Made by a program: the position numbers and the translations under genes | Shown: positions 13,301 to 25,600 of the stretch, piece by piece | Layout: each line of letters begins with the position of its first letter | Numbering within the stretch: the stretch's first letter is position 1 | The notes under the pieces: model-generated | The model's database searches: none | The model's input: the letters and a program-made list of their open reading frames with translations, nothing else | What the model was told of the DNA's origin: nothing | DNA from: Sclerurus mexicanus | Lineage: Eukaryota; Chordata; Aves; Passeriformes; Furnariidae | DNA length: 64,000 nt | NCBI GenBank assembly: GCA_013396755.1 | Contig: VWZF01002261.1 | Span: forward strand, 2,255,087 to 2,319,086 | Reading direction: 5' to 3'

Positions 13301-16300
13301 GTGGCTTGTCTCCACACCAAGGAAGATTGGTTGGAGCTAGGAACTGCCAAAGGTCCAAGTCAGCTGGCAAATAACACCTGCCTATGGATGCTTTCCTTTG
13401 GAAATACAGTTGTGACAACAGACTTCAGGTTTAATGACACAGAAGAGAAACTGATGCTTCCAGACCAAGCTGCTTTTGAAATTAAAAACTTAAAAAGACT
13501 TTTTTCCAGGAATGAGAGAAAATGTCCAAGTCAGAAGCTCAGTCTCCAGTTAACTTCAACATTTTGACATAAAAATGGACAGACATATAAAATATCCCTT
13601 TGCTTTCATATCCATGTTGTAGAACTGGAAAGGCCAGAGGAGCACTGTGCAGCTAAGAAGGCTGGCACTGCATGGAGACAGTTTTGGCTTTCAGCCTGAA
13701 GTCACTCCTGTGCCGCCTTCTCTCGTGAATTTTCTGCAGTGTATGTATCCATAGTCCAGCTTCCCTCATCTTCAGGCAGGACTATCCAGGCCCCTGTGCC
13801 TCAGAGGAACCCAGTGCTGATGCCACAACCTTTAGCAGATTTATAACAAGACTGAATGTGGCTCCATATGCCAAGGAAACGGGAACATGATACAAGGATG
13901 GTCATGAGGAGATGGTAGGAATCACAGGGACCAGCCTAACATCTACCCTAACTTTCAGAAGATGGTCTGAGCCCACTGCCCACTGTGATAAACTAGACAA
14001 TAGATAAACCAGGCCATCTCCCCCACTTCCAGTCCTTTCCCAGTCTCAAATAGCCAAGAGGAAGTTACAGCTCTCACTAACAGCTCGCCTTGCTAATGGC
14101 ATGGACTGAGCTCTCCTGCTACTTCCCACTCTGGAGACAGGCTCTGCAGTCAGAAGCAGCAGGGTTTTCACATGGGCTCAGCAGCAGCCTTGGCATCAGA
14201 GGAACCCCACTGACTCCAGCAGAAGCAGAACAGCAGGACACAGACAGTGAGGTGCAAACCTGCAAAGCCCCTGGACAAGTTCTATTGCAAGGGCATTTGG
14301 CAAGTACCTTTGTTGCATTTGGCACTGGATCAGAAAACTAAACCCTGCTAGCACTTTGAAGAGAATGCCTCTCTCCTCACCTTGCCACTCTATTTCTTTC
14401 AGTTATTCTTTTCTATCCTGTCAGAATAGATGCCAGAGCTGGAAACACTCACTTTGTAAAGAGGATGAAGCAGGGAAAAGTGCTTGTTTTGCTCTTTTAC
14501 TTTCTTGAAAATTCTCTGGCCACTGTCAGAGGCAGGAGTCTGGGCTTGTTCAACCTTTCGTCTGAGTCAGCGCAGCAAGTCTTTACCTTCACTTGCTGGT
14601 TGGCATGAAAGGGGAAAGGCATTTGTACTCTGCTGCAGTCACCATCACGAAAATCCTGTTGTTGTCAGCAAGAGCTAATACAGATGTCGGGAAAGGCTGA
14701 AATGACTCCATCAGGGAATATTTGTAAAGACCTATTTGGGGCACATCCTGCATTCCTCAAGTACCTTCAGAAGTAGCTGTGACTCGCAGGGGTGAAATGA
14801 CTGTACATCCTATCCTGGCTTTCCCTATTTAGACACTCATACATGCATCACTTGCATGTCTGTATTTTACAAAAAAAGATAGCCCTTCAATCAAATTACC
14901 TTGTAGAGAAAGACACTGGAAAGCTGCCTATGGCTAATGTACAATGTAAATCCATTAATCAAGCAAAGCCACTGGCATATCTCTACCTAATCAATTCATA
15001 GCACTTACTTCTCAGTCTTTCCCATGTTTATATTTAAATAGGAAAAACGCAGCAGTGAAAAAAATCTGAGCTGATGAGGAAAAAAACCAGAAGTCATTAC
15101 ACAGCCTGTTCAGAAGTTCTGTATAAAGAAGGAGGACCGTGTCTGAAAGCAGGAAAAGTAGGAATTTAAAAAGGCCAGGCTTGCTGGGGAGGGAGGGGAT
15201 GCATGCCAAGCTGGCACGCTTTGGCAGTGACAGGAATTGCACACCAGTGGATTTCACAGGGGTGCAGGTGTACAGAGGTGCATTGGTAAGCAACAGCAAG
15301 CTGTGAGAAGAAACTACCAACATCTCAGGCCAGACAGGCTATGGGAGAACGAGGAGATACTTTAGGTAGCTTGGAAGTGTTTGGTTATGGGTGGGGTAAT
15401 GGCCACCTGCCTGAGCTGAACCTGTCAGAGCACACACAGAGAAGACAATAGGAAACAGCAAGACACCCAGAAACTTATGGATTGAACAGAAGTAGGGAAG
15501 CCACAGGTTGCCTTTGTGTTGTACGCAAAAGCTGGAAGACTTTATCAGAATCTTCTTAATACGAAACAGCCTCCTTTGATCTAAAAGAACTTGACAGAGA
15601 TTAATCCCGAATGTAGTGAGCACATCAGGGCTAAAATTTAATTTCAAGAAACATTGGAAAGAGAATAATTCTTCTCACATTTGTTTAACACTGCTAGCCC
15701 TTCATTCTTCCAAGAGTGCTTCATCAAATCCCAGGACAATTACTAAAGGCTACTATATAAATGTAGTAACAAGAAACAACAGTCAATATAAAGATAAATC
15801 TGAAGGCACGAGACAGACAATCATACACTTATCCATAAAAAAACCCACTGCTCCCATGGCCTCCTTACAAAGTCATACCACCTCCTGTGGTTTCTCACAG
15901 CAAACATCAGGGGTTGACTTCTCTTAGTTTTCTTTTCTTCCCAGGCTCTCAAGGTTTGGTTTTAAATTAAACATGGAATGATGTTTGGAAGTTCATGACA
16001 GTGGGCAAATCTTTCTCCACAGGAGGGATGCAGCAATAGAATTTGTCCTGCAAGGTGGTGAGGGCTGTTCAGCTGCAGTGAAGCCCTGGGTACATGTCTG
16101 AGACTATCAGTCAGGATCCCATTAGTGGTGGGGCTTGGCTTTTGGAATACGGTTCTTTGCCAACTAAAGGCCAGGCTAGGATCACCAATCTACTTACCAC
16201 AAACCATCCGGAATCAAAAGAAAACAATAGATTTAGGTAACTGCTAAGCTAAGCCACATATAAATCAGTGGCCTAGGAGGCAAACGTGATAATTCTGAGT

Positions 16301-19300
16301 CAGCGTGTTCTTTTCTGGCATCTCCACACATATCCCTCACATTGCTTTCCAGAGGGAATGCCTCTCCCTACCACACTGGCACAGAAACAGGCTCACTTAG
16401 AGCAGCAACCCTGGCTGCCTGCAAGGCTTCTCACTGGAGAATATCTTCTATTCTAGGGTTTTATTAGCAAGGAAATGACCAGCCATAAGTGTGTTTTCTC
16501 CTGGGACCTTTCCCTGTGGATAAACCCATGTAAGGTATTAGTGCCTCCGCAGCACCACAGAGTAATCTCAGAGCTGCTCTTACAGTTGCATCAATTCTCC
16601 TTTAGAGAAGTAACAAGATCCCTTATGCTTACAAGCAGGGCCTAAGAGGCCCTTGAAAAATGAAGTCTGTAACATATTAATCAGAGCAATTTTAACATAA
16701 TAAATAAGAGCTCATGGTCAAAAAGCCCCAACTGCTTCTCTATTGCAGATTCAAAGCAAAGGAGGAATCCAGTCAGATTTGTATCACTGCTTCCTTGCTC
16801 TATAAATAGCTGCAACTGCCATTCTAAAAATAAACCAGATAAATATTTAAGGCCCACTGCTACTTAACCTACTGTTGTGCTTACCTACTGCTTACTGTTG
16901 TGTAAATCAGGAATAGTATCAATGAGATCCATAAATTTACACCAGAATACTTTGCTAAAGCCAGAGGAAAGGACTCTGTTTCCAGCAATTGCAGACAAGC
17001 CCTCCCATGACCACTTCACCATGAGCTGGCTGAGCTTTGCTTCCTCCTGACCTACAGATCCCTTTGATAACAACGGGAAAATGAGCATGGGATTAAATGC
17101 CAAGAAAGCTGTTACGGTCCTTTTGCTTAATCCATACAATAGAACACAGGTACCCTTCAAAAAAAATACTCTATTTAAATTTTAAGCTTAGCCTGAACAA
17201 GAACTCCAAAAGGTACCTATGACCTAGAGCAGTTTAAAAGAAAGAAATATTCCTAGCAGAGTATGATCTAGCTCAGGATCTATACTTGTCAAATAAAACA
17301 GTGATTACCATAAAACTACTGTAAAAATAAGTAGCTATACTTTTCTCTTGCAGACAATTTTTCTCCCCCCAAAATAACTCAGTATTTTGCCCATGAAATA
17401 CTTCAGACTAATGCACTTCTGAAAGAAACAGTTGGAGATGAACAAAATAGTCTCAAACGGCTCTTCTGTCTAATTTTAACTCTAAGACACCATTTTACAT
17501 CAAATAAAAAGGCAACATAATGTACCTGATAATAAATCGCTTTATTTGTGAGGGCACTTACAGCACATGAATTATTTGTATTACTGGAATAAACATTCAA
17601 TACAATGCACCAAAACATGCAAAACTATTTAAAAGGAAATATAGTCATTCTCCATCCTGAGTAAACTAACAGAAAAAAACCTGAAAACAAAACAAAAGCA
17701 ACCCAACAAAACCAAAACCAACCCAAACTGTGCTTAAGCACGCATAGGTTTTATGTTATTCTGATTACATCGGAAACCTAAAGATGCAAAGGCTGCTTGT
17801 TTTGCTATTTTCCCTTGCTTTTCCAGGAAACCAAATATTAAGTACCTGGCTTACACACCTCCTCCAGCAGTTGATCCCACTTCCTCTGACGTTCACCTCC
17901 TACGAATGACACAATCCAACACCCACATGCCAGCTCTAAGAAATCAAGAACGCTATTGCTTCAACAAACCCCCATGCACTTGAGGCCAGCTAAAGAAAGA
18001 CAAAATACCCTGTAACTCTGCAAACAAATTATACCCACTGCTGACGCAAGGAGGGGGAAGGGAGGGCAAAGGGGGGGAAATGAAAGTCAAATAAACCCTA
18101 GGAAGCATCCTTAGTCATGCGGGGAATGTGTTGATATTTTAACAGCACACCTGGAAATCGAAAGCCTCTATTAGCTCCAGCTAGAAAGTAAACAGCAGGC
18201 TGCAAGTGGGCAATGAGCATCACCTCGTAAGTGGGAAACCTTGTCCTCAGCCTGGGCTTGCAGATACTTTCAAAGGGAGAGGAGCCGCCTCCAACAACAC
18301 CAGAGCCCAAGGTAGGCAAGGCTTTGGGGAGCACAGAGGAGCTCCCTCCCCATCAGTGCCTTACACAGCTGTGGCCTATTCCTACGGCCGCACAGGCCAA
18401 ATCAATCAGCAGCAGTGAGTACCTGGGGTCTCTGTGAGAGAACAAGGATTCGGCAGCACAAAGAGGATTTGGTATCACATCTAACATAGCAGCCAGCCTT
18501 TAAGTAGCTGGACAAGGGCATTGCTGAGGATGTTAAGGAGTGTTTTAGGAGACAGAGTGTATGGGGTGGCATAATCAAGGGCTTCAAAAGCCTGAGAGGA
18601 AAACACACGCTGTGGATGTGGTTCTGCACTGCTCCCCTCCTTCCTTCCCAGTTTCTAAACTGGCAATTTGTCAAAAACATGAAGTTGGAGAGCTCTGCAT
18701 GCTGCATCCCAGGAATGTCACCCAATCCTGGTACCACCAGCATTGCTGCCTGCCACAGTCAAGTCTTTCTATGAGCAATCCCAGCCAAAAACTGCTCTCA
18801 CTCAGCTCTCCCCAGCTGAACAAACCTCAGAAGGGCAGAGCTTCCACAAGCTGATCTGTACCCATAAGCAACCTCCCCTTCTTCCCCATTTCAAATTATA
18901 TTTGTGAGCAAACACGTTAAAAATATTCCCTTAAGCTTAGAACCCAAACTTTGGCCCAAGCAGCAGCAGCACCGTTTCAGAAATCAAACAAATGGAAGGA
19001 AAATGCTGCATAATTACTCAGAGCCACCCTGAAAGGAGGGCTGTGCCAAGACCATGGAGGCTCTTTTATTGAGGCTTTCTTACTGAGGTAGAACACTGCC
19101 TAATAGCTGCTGTATCCTGCTTGAGCGAGTATATTCTCCCTGGAAATCAAGCAAAGGTTTCTAATAGTTTTTGACAGAGTGCAGTCCCCTAAAGCTACAT
19201 TTTCTGTCTGATTCATGCTGACTGACTGTAACCCTATGACAGTTATTGAAAGTTAATTAGCAGTGAAGTGCAAAGAGCTCTAGAAATGAAAACACGAGCA

Positions 19301-19650
19301 AGAACTGAATGTGGAGTGTCTCCCTTCACAGAAAAAATGCTGTCAAGAAGGTTAATATAACCAAAAAAATATTGTAAATTGAAAATGCCAAAGGGATTCC
19401 TCTAATAACTTGGCTATGATGGTCCCTTGTTATGTAGGCACACAACCAAGAGGCAAGATATTTCTAAGGGTTTATCAGGGAAGCACAAACACCAGTATTT
19501 CTCTCTTCATCAGCTTCGCTAGAGAAAGTGCCTGAAAAGTTACATAGAGACGACACCCAAATTACATAAAGACAAAAGACACAAATCAATCGCTGCTTCC
19601 TTGGGAGGCTGGAGTTTGTCAGATGTTGCACGCGCTATCAAATCCCAACT

Positions 19651-19804
19651 ATGTTTGCCCTTATCCTCCACTTCCTCGGTACTTGCAGGGAAGAATCCAG
19701 AGTTAGAAGCGAGCCCAGCCAGCGCCGAGCGGGCGTGGGAGGAGAGGCGAGGGGAGCCGCATCCCTGCGCCGCCCACCCCTGCAGATGTCAGCGCCGAGA
19801 CAAG
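19651..19804 (+). CDS. NEMP2: Candidate first coding exon of NEMP2 (weak)
   Basis: Exon 2 of NEMP2 begins with two bases that complete a codon, so exon 1 must end one base into a codon. An ATG at 19651 opens a frame of 51 codons plus one base that reaches a reasonable donor (caag|gtgcga) at 19804/19805 in exactly that phase, giving ...R-Q-G-R-N-C across the junction. The frame starts with a short hydrophobic stretch (MFALILHFLGTC) that could be a minimal signal peptide. Against it: the remaining 39 residues are Arg/Ser/Ala-rich and unlike the N-terminus of the related NEMP1, and the exon lies about 300 bases before the CpG island rather than in it. A second in-phase option starts at 20309 inside the island and ends at 20423, but its donor (gag|gtttta) is poor. 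Confidence 0.22.
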
Positions 19805-20004
19805 GTGCGAGGCAGTGGGCAGCGCCCTGCGGGTGTTAGAAAAGCCCATCCTGGCACCCCCAGGAACTGGAGACAGCCCTAAACAATAATAAAAAAAATA
19901 AAACTAAAACCTTCGTGGAGACAAATGGCATTGTTTTAGGAACAAGGGAAGGGAGCGCGTTGTAGCAAAGCGAGTAGGGTGGCAAAGCCGAATGTAGGGC
20001 TCGG

Positions 20005-20010
20005 TATAAA
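20005..20010 (+). promoter_or_regulatory. TATA-like element before the NEMP2 CpG island
   Basis: The sequence 'cggtataaaaatag' contains a good TATA box match about 130 bases before the GC-rich block. If functional it would place a start site near 20035-20040. CpG-island promoters often lack a TATA box, so this may be fortuitous. Confidence 0.2.
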
Positions 20011-20129
20011 AATAGACAAGGGTGATGCCAGAAGCGCCTTGGCAAAATTGTGCTTATTGATTCTCATAGAATAGGGAAAAGAGCTCCAGCCCTTTCCACC
20101 CCTGACTGCTGACTGTGACTCACAAGTGA

Positions 20130-20860
20130 TCTAAAATGCCTGCAGTGAGCAAGCGGGGACCGAGCCGAGCCGGACCCACCGGAGCCCAGCTCCAGGCTCT
20201 CCCTGGGGCTGCCTGGGACACGCGGCGAGGCTGCGGACGATGCCCTCGGTCCGAGCACCCCGCACCGCCGCGGCCGGGGGAGCCCGGGCTGGGCGGAGGG
20301 TCTGGTCGATGCCTGCGCTGTGTTTGCCCCTCCCCTGCCGCTCCTCCGCGCCCCGCGGCGGGGTCACAGCCCCTTTCGGCTGGGCGGGGGCACTCGTTGG
20401 TTTCCCCCCCTCCTTTTTCCGAGGTTTTAGTTGTGCCGCGCCGCTCCGAGCCCCGCGGGCCGGGCCGTCCCGCAGCGCTGTCCGTGTGCTCGGCACAAGC
20501 CGGGCTGGAGGTNTGCTGTCCCCGCGGCGGGGCGGAGGGACGGGCACGGAGGGAGGGAGGGACGGGGGGCCCGGCCGTGCCATCCCCCCGGCCGTGCCAT
20601 TCCCCGACCCTGGCTCCGACCCTGGCCCGGCTGCCCCGGCTGCGGGCGGCCATCCCCCAGGGCCGTGCTGGGCCGCAAACAGCAGCGCGGAGCTCGGAGC
20701 TGCCTCCTCCTCGCACCGGCGGTCCCCAGCCTTGGGCCTCCCCCGGGCTCTGCAGCGGGCGCTGGTGGCTCGTAATTTCAGACGTCTTTGCTTGTAATCT
20801 CGGAGTTTGGGAGTTAACTTCACCTGCACGCCTTCGCGTTGGTTAAAATCCCCCCGCCCA
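20130..20860. promoter_or_regulatory. CpG island, probable NEMP2 promoter
   Basis: About 700 bases are strikingly GC-rich with many CpG dinucleotides, in sharp contrast to the AT-rich flanks. GC-box words (ctgggcgg) occur near 20290 and 20380. It is the only such block upstream of NEMP2 exon 2, which fits a housekeeping-type promoter for that gene. The long overlapping frames on both strands here (up to 236 codons) are a by-product of high GC and few stops; none looks like a protein domain. One base at 20513 is unresolved. Confidence 0.7.
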
Positions 20861-22491
20861 TCTCAGAGTTACCTGTTCAGAAACATCTTCCCTTTTGGAA
20901 CGGGATGGTTTCACCCTTAGGGAGCTGATGTAATTTTTTCAAGTAGATTATTTTTTTTCTCAAGAAAAAACTCCTTAAAACGAAGGGGAGAAAGAACATA
21001 CTTGGTAGTGTCGCATGTGGGTGACATTGCTTGTGATGTGGATGGATATCGCTTATCCGTGGTGGCAGAAAGTCCTGAGACACCCTTGCAGGGAAGGTGT
21101 GGGCACTCTGGGCTGTGCCCTGTCCTTGGAGCAGGGTATTGCCATTTCCTATGGCTGGATTATCTCGGCCTGAGCCCTGGGGAGTGCCCGGCCTCGCCTC
21201 CCTGCTGTGTCAGTCGGTGACAAATGAATCCTTCTGCATCTTTATCCGATGACCTTTGGGGAAGTGCCTGTCTAAAGGTACAGCCAGCCTTTTGTCTGAG
21301 TGGTTGTGCTCCCTCCCGCTGGATTTACCGTGGACGAAAATTAATCAGGTGGTTAATTTTTTCCACAATAAAAATGCCCAAATTTTAAGGTTAAACCGAT
21401 TTAGCAGGATCGTGTGTGGACACTTAATTCTGGAATTCCGTAATAAACTTACGTAAGAACATCCACACAGGTATTTTTCGTTGGCTTAATTAAATTGGTT
21501 AAAATATAATTTAGCCTAATTTCAGCATCCTTACAGGGACGCAGCAGGTTTTTACCTGCAAACAGTATCTCCTTGTCCAGATTGAGACTGTTTGCACATA
21601 CTCATTTTGCTGCTCTGAGTGTATGACAGTGTGTTAGCAGTTATTACTGAGCTTGGCTGAGACCTACATTTTCTATTCAGTAATCCAGATGAGTCTCTCT
21701 GTAAAGATCTGTAATTATTTCCTTTATTCTTCTCTTTAATTATGTTCCTGGAACACTGCAGTAATGCACTGTGGGGTATATTTTACACATGTAAATGGAT
21801 CGGAATGTACGTTATTCAAAGTTTGCCCCACTGCTTTAGGTTCACTTCTGCTCAAAAGTGCAGTCTTAATTCCGAAGATCGCAGGGGCTCACTAAGGTTT
21901 CAGGAGGGTTAGAACAATTAGCATCCCTACTTCAATGTGAGCTGTCAGTGCAGTTCCCTTGTTACGTGCCATGGCTGGACTGTATCAGAAAAAACATTGT
22001 TTTAAAAGCAAGAGTTGTGTTATTTAACATTAAGAACATTTCCGAGGGAGAGGAGTATGATTTCTGCGCTCAGCAGCCGTGTCATGTGCTAAGTGACTAT
22101 TTTAATATGTAAGCCTGTTTACCTGCTCAGACTCCCACAGTTGCATTCAGCACTGGTACAAGCAACTCCAGTGGAGTTACGCCCACTTGTGCCAGCAGTG
22201 CATTTGGCCCAGAGGCCCTATTCCAGTGCCATCAAAACATTGATACCAAAGCTAGGCTTTTCTGAATTATGTTTTTTTAAAAATACCACCTTAGTTTTGT
22301 GCCTTTTTTTTTTCCCAAAGGTATTCCAAAGTTTATTTCAGAGCCTAAATTGATTAGAAATCTAATTTGAATTTTCATCTAAATCATATTGAACGTGTTT
22401 CTCTCAGCATATACAACAACAAAGCGGACTAAAATTATACATTTGTATTTGATACATGCTTAAAATTAACTTTTGGCCTTCCTTTCCCCAG
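20861..22491 (+). other. NEMP2 intron 1 (part) or upstream region
   Basis: Mostly AT-rich noncoding sequence ending in the polypyrimidine tract and AG (22490-22491) of the acceptor of exon 2. The position of the matching donor is unknown because exon 1 is not secure. Apart from an old-repeat-like segment at 22160-22212 I see nothing else in it. Confidence 0.5.
22160..22212 (+). repeat. Ancient amniote repeat-like segment
   Basis: The words 'aactccagtggagttac' followed by 'gccagcagtgcatttggccc' match a pattern I know as common in dispersed form in turtle, crocodile and bird DNA (aactccaatggagttac... then a ccag...tctggccc end). I cannot name the family with certainty. Confidence 0.4.
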
Positions 22492-22607
22492 GTAGAAATT
22501 GTAGCTTATTGCAGGAAATGGATGTCATGGAGAAGCGGGATGAAAACTGTTACTGCTATGTGCAAAACAGAACCATTCGCTTACAGTACCTGTGGTCGAC
22601 TCTTCAG
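22492..22607 (+). CDS. NEMP2: NEMP2 exon 2
   Basis: The acceptor is ccttcctttccccag|gt and the donor is cttcag|gtcaga. The exon starts with two bases completing a Gly codon (if exon 1 ends in g) and ends in phase 0. It encodes a luminal segment with C-Y-C-Y-V-Q-N and a possible N-glycosylation site (NRT). It aligns with the NEMP1 region containing VCEKRASQQFCYTN. Confidence 0.9.
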
Positions 22608-25600
22608 GTCAGAGGCGCTTTGGGGGTCATTCAGATATGCAGTATATTTCATGTGAGCTTTTATCAGCGAAGTGTATGGTCAGTTAGTAAGATCCGAGCA
22701 GCATCTCTGTAATTAGTAGTCTGAATGGTGTGTAGGTCAGACCATGATAAAAATGCAGCATTGTGATTCTGCGCTTGGGATGCAGCGGGGTTTGGTCTCT
22801 ACTAGAAGGATGTCAGCCAGGCTTAGAGTGTGATGGTGTCACAGAAACATTAACTTAGGGTTGTGTATTATTTATTGCACACCTTTTCTGTTGATGGACC
22901 ACAGTTAACCTCTGCAACAAATGCTTTTGCTTATCATTATGAAATGTGCACATTTGAGGACAAAATGCAGTTGTGACACACTCTCTGTAGCACACCAAGG
23001 GCAGCATAGGAACCAAAGGGTCATTAGGTTGTGACTAATGAACAAACAGCAGTAGCAGTGTGTTTCTGTTCTCCTGAGTTACACAGGGTCATCTTACAAG
23101 AAACACATTTAGAGATCAGTTCAAAACAATATAAAAATCTCTTCAACAGTGGAAGCAGTAACAGCTGAAGGGAACAAGCATAGTTCCTTTTCTTTCCTGG
23201 GAGGTGTATCTCCAGACAAAGGAAGGAAACAGTTTCACTTCGTTGGAGGAATTTGATCTGAGATACAAGGAAGTGGAACATCTCTTTGTTCCCACGGCTG
23301 TTTTCCTCAGGAACATGCTGCAGATGTTTTATGAATGGCAGCAGACTTCAGGTGGTAAAACCTTCCATCAGTCACACAAACTTTGTGGAGTAAATGTTCA
23401 AAAGCAGGAAGTTCAGATTTTTCCCACAACAAATTGCTTGCTGATGCAGTCTCCTCTCCCAGTAGAAGCCTGGTTTATTACTTGTTGCATCAGGTTTTTT
23501 GGAGATGGGTCTTTGTTGGCTTATGGGCCCCAGTCGAGAGCTTGCAATGAATCACAGTCTCCAGGAAGATTGTCCCATCTTAGAAGATGGACAATGTCTT
23601 CTACCAGTTCGGTGGGGGAAGGTGCTAGGAACTTGCAAAAAACCCCCAAAATACCCAACAGGAATGTGCTTGTATTTAAATTTCTGGTTATGCTACCTTT
23701 CATTTTCCTGATGCTTCTTGTGCCCCTAATCTGAAGATTGCATTATAAATTACAAGAAAAGCAAGTCTCATTTCTTACATGTCAGGAGGGGAAGGGGCAA
23801 GGGTGTGAACACCCACAGAAGAAACTGGTCAGTCCAATATTAGTGGCTTTGTTAGAAATTTGTGTGTGGGCAAGTGTCATCCAAACTCACTGAGCTTTTA
23901 GATAGATTGAGGCCTCTCCACTGAACTTTCCTGCCCATGAGTTCTCTGTAAGGTGATTAATTGTAAACAACTAATCTTTGCATAATACAAATAACCAATA
24001 TTAAACAACTAAGACTGATTTTCATTACCATATGTATGGCTTATATGCTATACAGCTCAGAAAAACAAAACCCTGCAGTGATTCTGAGCTACTTCTCTGT
24101 GTATTCTGTTCTTTGCTTCCAGGTAAAAGTTAACAGCAGAGAAAAGTTCTTATTTGAGCCTATTTCAGAAAAAAGCAACTGTCGGAATTCAGAAACTGTT
24201 TTTGAGTTTGCTGTGTGTGCTGTTCAAATCCTTTGGAAGCCAGAGACATGTACAGAAACTTCTGTGAGCATAAAACAATATGGAGAGGATGTTTGTTTCA
24301 AAATACAGCCCTTCAAAACTGAACCGTACACTGTGAGGGTGAAACGAGAAAGTAAGTAGCAAAGCTTTCAGTTTAGATTACAGATAGCTTGGTATTGCCA
24401 GTGCTACTGAACGTGCCACCTCTTCTGTGAGAAGCTTGGGACTTTTCTGTTGATATTTTATTTAATCAGCATTTCAGATTGAATTAGTCTAAAGTCAATT
24501 TCTATTTTTTTCCTCCTTTTTTTAGTGCTAGATGGAAAGCTCTTGTTTTTGTTTGTAGCTGGAATTTTTCTGTTCCATTTTGCAAACAGCCTGAGCAGGT
24601 GAGTACTAGCTGCTTTTGACCTTCTTTCCCAAAGCCTGTGCGTCTTTGGTCTGTTTGCTAAGCTAAAGAGGCGGTTTTTTGGGAAAGTGAAATAAGGAAC
24701 TGAACATACGGTTAAAACTTCTTCCTCCCATTTGTGTTTGGACAGATTGTGACATACCTGCACTTTGTTACTCACTTAACTGTGTTAGGGTTTTTGTATC
24801 CAAGCTTCGTGCACTGGGTGACATCAAGACAATCCTCAGTGAGCGAGTGTGTGAATTCAGAATTCTGTCCCTTTTGTAGACCAGTGAGGTTAGCTCAATG
24901 CTAAATAATGCTGGACATTAGCAGCAATGCCTTCGTCGGGGAGAAATACGTGGGGTGAAGTCATCTGGGGCCTTTTCTGCCTCCACTTTTGTGCCAGCCT
25001 TTCCCCATCACATTTTGCGTAGCATGTAAGGGAGGATACTTAATTGTTACAGCAAAATATGTGGCCCATGAGTTCAAAGCAAAGTGAGTCACAAAATAAT
25101 TGTCAGGAGGCACCTCTAAAACAAGCAGAGCAGCAACAGGTTTTATAGCGTTAACTCTGAACTAGTAAGTCAGACTTTATAATGCATAGGCTTAGAAAAA
25201 AAGCCTGTGGGTTTGTGGAGGGTTTTTTACATTTTCAATTAAAATAAAACCTCTCCTGCAGTAGAGAACCATACTGGTAGATAGAAGAAAATGAAATAAT
25301 TAGGGACTAGGAGGTCAATGAAATCAGAAATAGTGTGAGCTTTAAAAAAAACCCAGCAGAGTCTTCTGGCCTGGAACAATTCCAGTGACCTTTAGTATCT
25401 GTTGGGGATTTTTCCTTACACGGATTTAATATCTGAACTGGGCCTTTTAACCATATAACTGCAACTCTAACTTACAACTGTGTTAAGTTCTTATTGAAGA
25501 TCATTGCTGTTTTCACAAATGTTGGCATCTTAACCAGTTACTAATTACCCTTCTCACCATATTCTCTCTTGTTCTCTTTACAGGAGTACCAAGTTCTTTT

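Larger units (their letters stand above)
1..19600. other. Intergenic region upstream of NEMP2
   Basis: I see no supportable gene here. All open frames are short (155 codons at most), overlap one another on both strands and resemble no family I know. The sequence is AT-rich and unique-looking, apart from a MIR fragment near 1380-1575, a possible second one near 4268-4310, and short A-rich runs. In human the next gene beyond NEMP2 is NAB1, transcribed away from NEMP2. None of the NAB1 protein is recognisable on either strand, so its body must lie outside. Regulatory elements or noncoding RNAs could be present but cannot be told apart by eye. Confidence 0.6.

Noticed and set aside
20120..20846. 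Overlapping open frames of 185-236 codons on both strands in the NEMP2 CpG island
   Set aside because: All frames are open at once because stops are rare in GC-rich DNA; the products are Pro/Arg/Ala-rich with no domain, and they span an unresolved base.
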